From NCBI RefSeq assembly GCF_024256385.1, contig NZ_JAMLFW010000001.1:1116001-1180000 (forward strand): a stretch of DNA of 64,000 nucleotides, read 5' to 3'. A program made the position numbers and the translations under genes. Positions within the stretch are counted from its first letter, which is position 1. Each line of letters begins with the position of its first letter. Source of the DNA: Anatilimnocola floriformis (GTDB lineage Bacteria; Planctomycetota; Planctomycetia; Pirellulales; Pirellulaceae). Below are positions 9,081 to 17,610 of this stretch, in pieces. The notes under the pieces are model-generated. The model was given only the letters and a program-made list of their open reading frames with translations, made no database searches and was not told where the DNA came from.

Positions 9081-10091
9081 TTAGAACAAGGGCGGCAGTA
9101 CCGTTTCGAACTGCAATTCCAGCAGCAACAGCGAATCGACATTCTGTACCCAACGTCCATCGGTCCCTGAGCCACCCAGCAGCGTCGCGATCGTGATATC
9201 GCTGTCGTAGGCATACAAGGTGTCGTCGCCACCGCCGAGGTTGACATGCAGCAGACCGGCTTCGACGCGGGCGATTTCCACCGTGTCGTCCGAGCCACCG
9301 GTGGAGATCGTGATCGCGTCGACGGTGTTATCGTGGACGTTCATCGAATCAACCGCGTCGCCGCCCTGGATGTTTAGCACTCCGATGGAGGAATTGTAGA
9401 CATTCGCAAAATTGAAGCTGTTAGCCTCGGGGTCGGGCGATTGATTGCCCGTGCCAAGGCGAACATTGATTGTTTGTGCAGTGAGGGAACCCAACTGCAC
9501 AGCGTCGTTGTCTGTTTCTCCCTCGCCGAGCGTATTGACGCCCGTGTCGATGTCGATATTGCGGATCGATGAATTGGAAACAACGACGGCATCGTCTCCG
9601 ACCCCCGCTTCGATACTGACTGACTTGACCGCAGAAAAGAGCACGAGCGACGTGTCGTTGCCATCGCCTCCCTTGACGCTGATCGACTGCGATTCTTCTC
9701 CGTTGGCGCCCGCTGCCACCGCCATGAAGGCGTTGTCATTGCCCGCACCCAAGTCGATTTTGACTTTCCCCGGAATGAACGCGGGATTATTAAGCCCTGT
9801 GCTTACATCACCGGCCACAATCAGAAAGTCGTTGCCGCCGAGCAGGTTCACGGTCAGATTGCGAATTTCCAGATCGGTCGTCGGCCCGGTGAACACGTCG
9901 TCGCCGACCTGCGAAGTGATGTTGAACCGGCCATTCAGTTGCATCGCGATGATAAGGCCGTTGTTATCACCATCGCCAGTAATCTTCACATTGCCGTTGT
10001 GACTTTCCACCAGCACATTGCCCGCGAGTAACTCGCGGCGTTCCAAGCCTTCTACCAACAGAGGACGCGGGAGAGGTTGCTTCTTCATCAC
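9081..10091 (-). CDS. LEPR-XLL protein 3 with Asp-rich beta repeats
   Basis: The 336-residue product starts 'MMKKQPLPRPLLVEGLERRE' and holds the LEPR-XLL motif at residues 15-25. The rest consists of repeats such as 'NLLGGNDFLIV', 'DLGAGNDNAFM', 'GVGDDAVVV' and 'NLGGGDDTLY'. It is a shorter paralogue of the two downstream genes. AAGGAA lies about 10 bases before the ATG. Gaps of about 140 to 150 bases separate the three genes, so each may have its own promoter. Exported or surface location is inferred from the family. Confidence 0.78.
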   Translation of the reverse strand: MMKKQPLPRPLLVEGLERRELLAGNVLVESHNGNVKITGDGDNNGLIIAMQLNGRFNITSQVGDDVFTGPTTDLEIRNLTVNLLGGNDFLIVAGDVSTGLNNPAFIPGKVKIDLGAGNDNAFMAVAAGANGEESQSISVKGGDGNDTSLVLFSAVKSVSIEAGVGDDAVVVSNSSIRNIDIDTGVNTLGEGETDNDAVQLGSLTAQTINVRLGTGNQSPDPEANSFNFANVYNSSIGVLNIQGGDAVDSMNVHDNTVDAITISTGGSDDTVEIARVEAGLLHVNLGGGDDTLYAYDSDITIATLLGGSGTDGRWVQNVDSLLLLELQFETVLPPLF

Positions 10092-10368
10092 TGGTTCCTT
10101 ATGTGTCTGTTCCTATCGAAACCGAAAGCGAGCAAAAGCTTGAGGATCCTAACAATCAACGTCAATAAAATCTGGTATGTCTCCTGCAAGAATTAACAGT
10201 AGAGTTGTCGTACTCGGTCAAATTGTCGGAGGCTGTTTCGGTTGCTCCCGACGAACAGCGGGTACTCCCAAGGAAAAAACAGATTCTGTACATTCGCAGC
10301 TACCGATCCTTGGTTCACCTCGTCCCTGGTTAACTCGTCACGACAAGAGCAACTCTCCGGATATTCTC

Positions 10369-11361
10369 ATGAAAGCCGCCTTCTTCACGCAAACCGGTGC
10401 CCCCGAAGTCATTCAGTACGGCGACTTGCCCGATCCGCAGATCGGCCCCGGCCAGGCACTCGTCAAGATCCGTGCGGTGTCGGTCAATCCGATCGATACC
10501 TACATCCGCAACGGCGCCCCCTATTGGCCGCTGCCGAATCCTTTCATCATCGGCGCCGACTTCGCTGGCGAAGTGGTGCAGGTCGGCGCTGATGTGACAG
10601 ATGTGAAGCCCGGCGATCGCGTTTGGGGCAGCAACCAAGGGTTGCTCGGCCGGCAAGGAAGTTTTGCCGAACTGGCCGCGATCGATGCTCATTGGCTCTA
10701 TCCCACACCGAAGGACGTGACCGACGAAGCGGCAGCTGCGAGCGCGCTCGTCGGTATCACGGCGCATCTCGGCCTGTTTCAACGAGCCCAACTCAAAGCG
10801 GGCGAAACGATCTTCGTCAACGGCGGTAGTGGCGGCGTGGGTTCGGTTGTCGTGCAAATGGCGAAGGCCAGTGGTGCGAAAGTGATCGCGACTGCCGGCT
10901 GCGCCGAAAAAGTTGCTGCGGTGAAAGCGCTCGGAGCCGACCTGGTTCTCAACTACAAGACCGACGACATCGCTGCCGCCGTGAAAGCGTTCGCGCCGGA
11001 AGGTGTGAACGTCTATTGGGAAACGGTCCGCGAGCCGGAGTTCGAAAAGATCGTGCCACTCCTCGCCGAGCGTGGCCGCATCATTCTCATGGCCGGTCGC
11101 GACGCGAAACCCACCTTCCCGGTCGGTCCGTTCTACGTCAAAGGGTGTTCGCTCCTCGGCGTGGTGATGTTCAAAGCCACTCCGGAAGAACAACGCATCT
11201 GCGCCGGCGACATCAGCCGCTGGCTGTCGAACGGCATGCTGAAACCCCACATCGGCAAAGTCCTGCCCCTCTCGCAAGCCGCGGAGGCACACAAGCTGCA
11301 AGAGGAAAACACGCTGCGAAAGAGCAACACACTCTGCGGCAAGATCGTCTTGAAGCCATAG
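10369..11361 (+). CDS. NADPH:quinone oxidoreductase-like MDR protein
   Basis: The 330-residue protein belongs to the medium-chain dehydrogenase/reductase superfamily, quinone reductase branch. It has a GroES-like N-terminal part ('GADFAGEVVQVGADV', about 62-76) and a Rossmann glycine motif 'NGGSGGVGSV' at 151-160. The structural-zinc cysteines of alcohol dehydrogenases are absent, which fits the zinc-free quinone reductases. It would reduce quinones or enones with NADPH in the cytoplasm, with unknown substrate. I use the ATG at 10369 because homology begins there ('MKAAFFTQTGAPEVIQY') and not at the upstream ATG at 10177. Confidence 0.85.
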   Translation: MKAAFFTQTGAPEVIQYGDLPDPQIGPGQALVKIRAVSVNPIDTYIRNGAPYWPLPNPFIIGADFAGEVVQVGADVTDVKPGDRVWGSNQGLLGRQGSFAELAAIDAHWLYPTPKDVTDEAAAASALVGITAHLGLFQRAQLKAGETIFVNGGSGGVGSVVVQMAKASGAKVIATAGCAEKVAAVKALGADLVLNYKTDDIAAAVKAFAPEGVNVYWETVREPEFEKIVPLLAERGRIILMAGRDAKPTFPVGPFYVKGCSLLGVVMFKATPEEQRICAGDISRWLSNGMLKPHIGKVLPLSQAAEAHKLQEENTLRKSNTLCGKIVLKP

Positions 11362-11387
11362 ACGTCGCCAACTTCCCAACTCCCCTG

Positions 11388-11415
11388 CCCTCTCCTCGGC
11401 GCGCCGGGGCGAGGG
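11388..11415. repeat. Partial copy of palindromic repeat family R4
   Basis: The segment CCCTCTCCTCGGCGCGCC followed by GGGGCGAGGG folds on itself and matches one half of the full element at 61304-61417. It lies just after the quinone oxidoreductase gene. Confidence 0.5.
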
Positions 11416-11436
11416 CCGCTGCTGCGAAAACCCACA

Positions 11437-11554
11437 GGGGGTTATTATAACCCGTTATGAAAATTTTCGAAAAGTCGCAAGCTATTGTCGTGCAAAGTAT
11501 TGCGCTGAAAATCATCGGTTATATGCCCTGTTATGTATAACCTTTTATAACCCC
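11437..11554. repeat. AT-rich palindromic island with GTTAT/ATAAC motifs
   Basis: Within about 118 bases there is a perfect 15-base palindrome (11439-11453, GGGTTATTATAACCC), a second inverted pair GGTTATA (11517-11523)/TATAACC (11536-11542), and a terminal TTATAACCCC (11545-11554) that mirrors the left edge. The core GTTAT or its complement occurs seven times. The composition is far more AT-rich than the neighbouring genes. It could be a regulator binding region or a mobile-element end. No coding sequence is associated with it. Confidence 0.6.
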
Positions 11555-11695
11555 TTCAAAAGTCCAGCCGATCGCTGCGTGATGGCTGGTCCGGCAATGC
11601 TCCCTCGCCGAAAGGCAGACCCCGCGGCAGCTGAATAGACACGCCAGAGTTGACAACTCGGGTCAACCGGCCCAAAAATCTGTGAGCGCATCATC

Positions 11696-11794
11696 GGGAG
11701 GGCGAGGCTCCTGCCGAGCCGCCAAGGTGAATTCGCAAAGGCTGCCGGTGTCTGCATTCAACCGCCCACGGCTCGGCGGGAGCCTCGCCCTCCC
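11696..11794. repeat. Palindromic repeat family R2
   Basis: Two 26-base arms, 11696-11721 (beginning GGGAGGGCGAGGCTCC) and 11769-11794, are inverted copies with one mismatch and enclose a 47-base spacer. It is the type of element usually called a REP or BIME. It ends 11 bases before the ATG of the next gene, so it would be transcribed in that gene's leader if the promoter lies upstream. Confidence 0.8.
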
Positions 11795-11805
11795 GGAAAT
11801 TGCCC

Positions 11806-12885
11806 ATGGCTTCCGCTGCTCCATTGCGAATTTGGCGAATCCAATTCACCCTTCGCACGCTCCTCGTGATGCTAACGTGCATCGGTGCTGGGCTGGCGAT
11901 CTATCGTTGGCCTTGGGTGGAGACGTACGAATCTCCCGGGCCGGGCAGCTTGCAGCTCAACGCTCATGCCTCGTTGAAGTTTGCGCGCGGCGCCTGGCGT
12001 TGTGAATTGTCGGGTTCGATCCTGCTGCCTCGCTTTGTGTCGGAAGGCGTCACCAATTTTCGCGTCACTACTACCAGGCGTCGCGGTTGGAATGGTCGAG
12101 CACTGCGGCACGGCCCGGCCGAATACTGGCGCCTGCCCGATGTCGGTCCGCCAGAGCTCTTTTTGCGGTGCGACTATTCTGACGACGAACGAACTTGCCT
12201 TACTTGGTTTGAACACGGCGAAGTCGTGTATACCGAGTCGCATCGTGACGGCAAGTTGCACGGTGCCAATTTCGATCGCGATTCTTTCTTATCAAGCCAC
12301 GGAAACTACGAACGTGGCCAGCGTGTCGGTGCGTGGAAAGAAACTCGCCACTACGGAACCGACGAGACCGGGCCGTTCCCGTTGGAACTGACACACTCGT
12401 TTCGCGACGGCTTGTTTGATGGCGATTGGATTTGGAAATCCTCACGCAGCGGCGTGCTACAGACGGCGAAGTACGACTCCGGACAACTGATTGAATGGAA
12501 CGGTAAGCCAGTTCGCCGGGCGATGGAAGATCTTTTGACGCCGCTGAACCTCTCTGCGGAAGATCGCCAACGGCTCCTCGCGCCGGCGAGCCTCGTCAAG
12601 TTCGACCGGCTGCCGCAAACTCCAGATTCGACCATTCACGAATGGCAAGGCATCATTGACGGTCAGCGGACCGGCTTGGTGATTCGGCAGACCCCCGAGC
12701 AGTTTAGGGGAATGTACTTTTTTCTGTTTGTCGACGAGATCGAATTCCATGAGCATTCGGAAACCTCGCCGCTGCAGATCGTCCTCGAACACGCTCTGGT
12801 GCATCATGACACCTTGATTATTCGCGAAGGGAAGTTGATCGTGGAGCGGATTCACCACTTGGAAACCGAAGAACAGCGGCCTTGA
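11806..12885 (+). CDS. Membrane-anchored MORN-like protein, paralogue 1
   Basis: This 359-residue protein is the first of three tandem paralogues. It has a basic N terminus and one membrane segment ('LRTLLVMLTCIGAGLAIY', about residues 15-32). The soluble part holds MORN/YwqK-like repeats: 'WNGRALRHGPAEYWRL', 'ESHRDGKLHGANFDRD' and 'SFRDGLFDGDWIWKSS'. These repeats often mediate membrane or protein contacts, and no enzymatic motif is visible. I choose the ATG at 11806 over the TTG at 11800. The repeat R2 lies immediately upstream. Confidence 0.65.
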   Translation: MASAAPLRIWRIQFTLRTLLVMLTCIGAGLAIYRWPWVETYESPGPGSLQLNAHASLKFARGAWRCELSGSILLPRFVSEGVTNFRVTTTRRRGWNGRALRHGPAEYWRLPDVGPPELFLRCDYSDDERTCLTWFEHGEVVYTESHRDGKLHGANFDRDSFLSSHGNYERGQRVGAWKETRHYGTDETGPFPLELTHSFRDGLFDGDWIWKSSRSGVLQTAKYDSGQLIEWNGKPVRRAMEDLLTPLNLSAEDRQRLLAPASLVKFDRLPQTPDSTIHEWQGIIDGQRTGLVIRQTPEQFRGMYFFLFVDEIEFHEHSETSPLQIVLEHALVHHDTLIIREGKLIVERIHHLETEEQRP

Positions 12886-12954
12886 GACGAAGGTTCGGAG
12901 AAAGTCGGAACTCCGTCGCCAGCAAGGGTGGCCGCAAAATCTTACAATCGTTTC

Positions 12955-14007
12955 ATGCTACCTTCCCGCCCACCTCGTACCTGGCGACTGCAATTCAGCC
13001 TTCGCGCTCTGCTCGTCTTGATGACTTGCATCGGTATTGGGCTGACGGTCTATCGCTGGCCGTGGGTGGAGACCACCGCGGCTAACGACCCAATGCTCCG
13101 GTCGGTCATTCTTAGCCGATTCGAATTCATCGGCGGCGCTTGGCAGGCCGAATCGCTGCCCTCCTTTTCACGCCCGCGTTCAGGCACGGCGTCGGGCTAT
13201 CGCATCACGACTTATCGTCGTGGCTGGACGGGCAAACCGCTGCGGCACGGGCCGTCAGAATGCTGGCGATCAGCTGATACCGGCCCAGAGTGGCTAGTCT
13301 GGCGTCAGGAGTTCATCGACGACGAACTGATCTGCCAGTTCTGCTATGACGAAGAAGGCATCCTGACTCACTCCGAACATTTTCAGGGTGGTGTGCTGCA
13401 TGGCCCTTACTTGGACCGCAATGTCCTAAGGACAGTCAAAGGGAACTATGTTCGTGGCCAATGCGACGGAACTTGGGAGGAGATCCAGGAACATGCCATC
13501 ATCGACGATTTAGTTTTTTATGTTTACGTGACTCGGTCCTTTCGGGATGGAGTGTTTCACGGAGATTGGGTTTGGAAGACGTCACCTGACGGTGTGTTGC
13601 AGTCGGCGAAGTACGACTCTGGGCGGCTCGTCGAATGGAATGGAAAGCCTCTCCGGCAAGCCATGGAGGAACTGATTACTCCCTGTGAATTGCGAGACGA
13701 AAAAATGCGTGAGCTCCTTCTTTCGCCCGCGAGCGACGCTCGTTTTCAGCGAACTACTACCGACTTCTGGACGGATGAATGCGTCATCGGTGGTCAATTA
13801 ACCGGACTAACCATCACGCGGCCTCAAGGTTCGTATTTGAGCGGTAACTGGCACGATACATTCGGCAAATTGAACTTGGCAGAGCATCAACCAAAAGCGC
13901 CGTTGGCCGTGGCGATCGAACATGCGCTCGCGCGATCGCAAACGCTGATTTGGCGCGACGGCGGGTTGCATTTGGTCCGGATTGAACATCTGCGGGAGAA
14001 GAAGTGA
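12955..14007 (+). CDS. Membrane-anchored MORN-like protein, paralogue 2
   Basis: The 350-residue product has the N-terminal anchor 'FSLRALLVLMTCIGIGLTVY' (about 14-33) directly followed by 'RWPWVET'. Repeats 'RHGPSECWRSADTG' and 'SFRDGVFHGDWVW' follow, with the conserved block 'YDSGRLVEWNGKPLRQAMEE'. It matches paralogue 3 most closely at its start, where the DNA is nearly identical for about 100 bases. The ATG at 12955 is chosen because the anchor homology begins there, whereas the GTG at 12928 adds unmatched residues. Function unknown. Confidence 0.65.
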   Translation: MLPSRPPRTWRLQFSLRALLVLMTCIGIGLTVYRWPWVETTAANDPMLRSVILSRFEFIGGAWQAESLPSFSRPRSGTASGYRITTYRRGWTGKPLRHGPSECWRSADTGPEWLVWRQEFIDDELICQFCYDEEGILTHSEHFQGGVLHGPYLDRNVLRTVKGNYVRGQCDGTWEEIQEHAIIDDLVFYVYVTRSFRDGVFHGDWVWKTSPDGVLQSAKYDSGRLVEWNGKPLRQAMEELITPCELRDEKMRELLLSPASDARFQRTTTDFWTDECVIGGQLTGLTITRPQGSYLSGNWHDTFGKLNLAEHQPKAPLAVAIEHALARSQTLIWRDGGLHLVRIEHLREKK

Positions 14008-14025
14008 GTCACTAGAATTTCAAAC

Positions 14026-15096
14026 ATGGCCATTTCATCCTTAGTTCGCACTTGGCGAATGCAATTCAGCCTGCGCGCTCTGCTCGTCTTGATGACCTGC
14101 ATTGGTATCGGGCTGACGGTCTATCGCTGGCCGTGGGTGGAGACAAGGGAAAGCAGGCTCCCCGACATAGAACTGCTGGCCCAGGGCAGATTCTTGTTTA
14201 GCGACGAAGCCTGGAGGTGCGATTCGATTGACATCATGATTCTGCCTTACATCGGTGAAGAAAATCATCGCCTGACGACCACATTGCGTCGTAGTTGGAA
14301 TGGCCGGCCGCTGCGGCATGGGGTGGCAGAGTGCTGGAGGTTGGACAATGGCGATTCCCCCTGTTTGTTCGTGCGGCGGGAATACTTTGACGATGAATTG
14401 AACCGTGTGGCGCACTTCGATGATCAGGGCGAAGTCGTGCACGCGGAACAACACCTCGACGGTAAGTTGCATGGCGCCTACTTACAGCGTCATTCGTCTG
14501 TCACGGTACAAGGGACCTACGATCGTGGTCTGCGGGTTGGAGTTTGGAAGGAGAGGCGAATACACCGCAATGGCATCGGGCAAACCACAGAAGTGGAGTT
14601 CACAAGTTCGTTCGACCGGGGAGTTTTTCAGGGAACATGGAGTTGGAAATTAGCGAATGGCGGAGTGTTGCAAACTGCGAAGTATGAAGCTGGCCGGTTG
14701 ATCGAGTGGAATGGCAAGCCGATTCGGCAGGCGCTGGAGGAGTTGATCACCCCTCTTCACTTGCCGGCGGAAAAACGCGCGCGGGGCCTTTTGCCCGTAC
14801 TCGACGTGAAGTTTGCATGGCGGTTCATTTTTCTTCATTCCGGAATTCAGGAATGGGCCTGCGTGATCGATGGCCAAGAGACTGGCCTGGTCATTTGGAA
14901 AACGTCGGCGAACTTCAACGAATTCGACTCTGACCTTCAGGTCAATGAAATCGACTTCAGTGCGCACCCAGGAGTGTCGCCGCTGCAGATCGTCACGGAG
15001 CACGCCCTGGCACACTCCGAAACGCTCATCTGGCGCGATGGCAATCTGCGATTGCAGCCTATTTATCGCTTGAAGACGGTACTGCCGCAGCCTTGA
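14026..15096 (+). CDS. Membrane-anchored MORN-like protein, paralogue 3
   Basis: The 356-residue protein repeats the design of its two upstream neighbours: anchor 'FSLRALLVLMTCIGIGLTVY' (about 14-33), repeats 'RHGVAECWRLDNGD', 'QHLDGKLHGAYLQRHS' and 'SFDRGVFQGTWSWK', the block 'GRLIEWNGKPIRQALEEL', and a tail 'ALAHSETLIWRDGNLRLQ'. It begins 19 bases after paralogue 2, so the two are probably co-transcribed. The conserved hydrophobic start is common in planctomycete proteins of unknown role. Confidence 0.65.
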   Translation: MAISSLVRTWRMQFSLRALLVLMTCIGIGLTVYRWPWVETRESRLPDIELLAQGRFLFSDEAWRCDSIDIMILPYIGEENHRLTTTLRRSWNGRPLRHGVAECWRLDNGDSPCLFVRREYFDDELNRVAHFDDQGEVVHAEQHLDGKLHGAYLQRHSSVTVQGTYDRGLRVGVWKERRIHRNGIGQTTEVEFTSSFDRGVFQGTWSWKLANGGVLQTAKYEAGRLIEWNGKPIRQALEELITPLHLPAEKRARGLLPVLDVKFAWRFIFLHSGIQEWACVIDGQETGLVIWKTSANFNEFDSDLQVNEIDFSAHPGVSPLQIVTEHALAHSETLIWRDGNLRLQPIYRLKTVLPQP

Positions 15097-15281
15097 AATC
15101 AACGTGGACTCTGCCGCGATTTTGCTTGGTGTCTTGCTTTCTCCGTCCAATCACTGGGCAAATGATCAACCTCCTGCAAGCCCACGCCTGGCTGGTCCTC
15201 GATGGCGAAGAAGCTCAGCAGTGACCGCCTCGCGCGACCAAATCGCGGCCCGCTCTAATCACTGCTGTGAATACTTACGAA

Positions 15282-16148
15282 TCAATCAATCCCCTTCACC
15301 CTTAACCACTCCCCTACCCTATCGGCTAGTAACTGTTGCACGCCGGAGTAGAAGTGATCGGCGCCGTCGATGGTGAGGACTTCGCGCGGGGCGTGAGCGG
15401 GCAATTTGCCGATGGCTTCGGGCATGCCGGCGAAGGCGATGCCTCCTTGAGCGAGTTCTTTGCTGCCGTAGGTGAACAGCGTCTGGCAATGGAGCTGCGA
15501 CGTGAACTCGAGCAGGTTGTAGCGCTCGGCGGGGCCGTATTTGTCGATGTAGCTGTCGGCAGTGATCAGCAGCGGGAAGGGGAACTTCGCCGTGAAGAGT
15601 TCGTCGCCGGCCCCTTCCTTGGCGAGGTCGCGGGCGATGCTCATCGACTCAAAGAAGAGGCTGCTTTCGGGAGAATTCATGAACGCGGTGTACGACAGCC
15701 GCGGCGGGCTGATGGCGACCACCGCGACGACGTTCGTATGGCGGTCGTTGGCTTGTGCGTAAACAGCTTTGATCGCGCCGAGGCTGTGGCCGAGTAGAAT
15801 GACTCGCTCGTGATTTCGACTCGCGAGGAACTTGATCCAGGCTGCAATGTCGGCGCGGCATTCGTCGACGATTTCGTAGGCAGCGCCGAGACGCTTGCGA
15901 ACGTTGCCGAGTTGCGTGCCGAAAACGCTGTCATGGCCGCGGGTGTTGACCGTCAGGGTCGGATAGCCGGCTGCGTGCAACGCGGGAAGCAGCGGCTCGA
16001 ACGTGCTCGATTGATAGAAGTTGCCGCCGACACCATGCATCACGATGACGGTCGGTTGCCGACGAACCTGCCCTTCGCCGGCGGCGCGGAACGCGCCGTC
16101 GAGTCGCAAGCCATCCGCTGTCGTGGTGCGTACCAGTTCAACGAGCAT
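15282..16148 (-). CDS. Alpha/beta hydrolase
   Basis: The 288-residue protein has the alpha/beta-hydrolase layout: 'VIVMHGVGGNF' (oxyanion region, about 34-44), the nucleophile elbow 'GHSLG' with Ser122, and the histidine in 'GADHFYSGV' (His265). The family hydrolyses esters, thioesters or peptides, and the substrate cannot be told. There is no signal peptide, so a cytoplasmic location is likely. Repeat R3 (16170-16357) separates it from dapL on the same strand. Confidence 0.82.
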   Translation of the reverse strand: MLVELVRTTTADGLRLDGAFRAAGEGQVRRQPTVIVMHGVGGNFYQSSTFEPLLPALHAAGYPTLTVNTRGHDSVFGTQLGNVRKRLGAAYEIVDECRADIAAWIKFLASRNHERVILLGHSLGAIKAVYAQANDRHTNVVAVVAISPPRLSYTAFMNSPESSLFFESMSIARDLAKEGAGDELFTAKFPFPLLITADSYIDKYGPAERYNLLEFTSQLHCQTLFTYGSKELAQGGIAFAGMPEAIGKLPAHAPREVLTIDGADHFYSGVQQLLADRVGEWLRVKGID

Positions 16149-16169
16149 GATTTACTTCACTCGCATTTC

Positions 16170-16357
16170 AGGTAGCCCGAGGCGTGAGCCGAAGGTTTTG
16201 GCGCGTGGACGCGGTTATCGGCAACGTGCGGCAGCACAACGGAAGCGAGTTGGATTCGGCGATCGGCGAAAACATTCTCTCGCTATTTTGTGCTATCGCA
16301 CGCTGCCAATAACCACGTTCACTCGCTGCTCCCCCTCGCTCACGCGTCGGGCTACCT
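16170..16357. repeat. Palindromic repeat family R3
   Basis: Arms 16170-16189 (AGGTAGCCCGAGGCGTGAGC) and 16338-16357 (GCTCACGCGTCGGGCTACCT) are inverted copies with one mismatch, separated by 148 bases. The pair fills most of the gap between dapL (stop at 16375) and the hydrolase start (16148). It was seen once in this window. Confidence 0.75.
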
Positions 16358-16374
16358 TTTTGGGCGAACAGTCA

Positions 16375-17610
16375 CTAGGAAAATTGCACGCCGCAGCCCT
16401 TCAGGCGGCTTTCGGCTTCGGCCATCAGGGCGTCTTCGGCCGCTTCGGTCGCGGCTTCATACGTGACGCTGAACCGCAGGAACGAACCAGCGTCATCCCA
16501 TGGCACGGTGACGATCGAGAGTTGCGTAATCAGATATTGGCTGGCTTCTTCCGCGTTCTTGAAAACCGTGCCGTCCTTCAAACCAGTCGGCGACTTCGTG
16601 TAGAGGAAGTAGGTGCCGCCTGGCATCTTGCATTGAAAACCACAGCGACTCAGCATCGCAACGAGCTTTTCCAAACGTCGCTTGTACTTCGTCCGCGTGT
16701 GAGCATGAATGCCATCGTCATCGAGCGCGGCGGCGGCAGCATTTTGAATCGCGCCGAACTGACCGCTGTCGCTGTTGTCCTTGACGTCGGCGAAGGCTTG
16801 CACCATCCGCTCGGCGCCGCAGACCCAGCCGATCCGCCAGCCGATCATGTCGAAGCCCTTCGACAGCGAGTGGACTTCCACGCCCACGTCCATCGCACCG
16901 GGCACCGAGAGGAAACTGCTCGGGGCCTGGTCGTAGCTCAGCAGGCTGTGCGCGGCGTCTTGCACGACGACGAATTTCTTTTCGTTGGCGAGGTCGATGA
17001 CCTGCTTGTAGAAATCGGTCGTCGCCGTTTTGCCGGTGGGGCTATTCGGATAGTTGATGACGAGCAGCTTGACCTTGGTCCAGATGTCGGCAGGGATCGA
17101 TTTGAAATCGGGATAGAAATTGTTCTCGGCGAGGAGCGGCAGGCGGAAAACATTGCCACCGTAATACTTGGTGTGCGTGCCGGCGACCGGATAGCCCGGC
17201 ACCGTCATCAGCGTGACATCGCCGGGGTTAATGAAGCACGCCGGAATCATCGCGAGTGCCGGCTTGCTGCCGATGCTGTGATTGACCTGCGTGGCCGGAT
17301 TCAGCGTCACGCCGAAGTTCCGCTGCATGAAGCGAGCAACGGCTTCCTTGAAATTCGTATTGCCGTTGTCCATGTAGCCGCGGTTCTGCGGCAGATTGGC
17401 TTCGGCGTTCAGCTTTTGGCGGATGTGCTCCGGAGCCATCGAGTCATTTTCGCCGATGCCAAAATCGACGAGCGAACGATTCGGAAAATCGGCGAGGGCC
17501 TTCCGTTTGGCGCGCTTGATCTTTTCGAACTTATAGATCTCGGTTCCCTTGCCGTAATTCACACCGCCGATGCGTTCGGCAAAAAGCTGCTGAAAATAGG
17601 GGTCGCTCAT
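16375..17610 (-). CDS. dapL: LL-diaminopimelate aminotransferase
   Basis: The 411-residue protein is a fold-type I aminotransferase of the DapL type. DapL converts tetrahydrodipicolinate and glutamate into LL-diaminopimelate in one step for lysine and cell-wall synthesis. Seen are the N terminus 'FAERIGGVNYGKGTEIYKFE', the 'PGYPVAGTHTKYYGG' segment, 'NYPNSPTG' and the PLP-lysine motif 'SLSKGFDMIGWRIGW' with Lys251. I choose the ATG at 17610, because the upstream frame to 17970 is unlike the family. The usual 'GEPDE' segment reads 'GENDS' here. Its known single-step role suggests a succinylase-independent DAP route. Confidence 0.85.
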   Translation of the reverse strand: MSDPYFQQLFAERIGGVNYGKGTEIYKFEKIKRAKRKALADFPNRSLVDFGIGENDSMAPEHIRQKLNAEANLPQNRGYMDNGNTNFKEAVARFMQRNFGVTLNPATQVNHSIGSKPALAMIPACFINPGDVTLMTVPGYPVAGTHTKYYGGNVFRLPLLAENNFYPDFKSIPADIWTKVKLLVINYPNSPTGKTATTDFYKQVIDLANEKKFVVVQDAAHSLLSYDQAPSSFLSVPGAMDVGVEVHSLSKGFDMIGWRIGWVCGAERMVQAFADVKDNSDSGQFGAIQNAAAAALDDDGIHAHTRTKYKRRLEKLVAMLSRCGFQCKMPGGTYFLYTKSPTGLKDGTVFKNAEEASQYLITQLSIVTVPWDDAGSFLRFSVTYEAATEAAEDALMAEAESRLKGCGVQFS

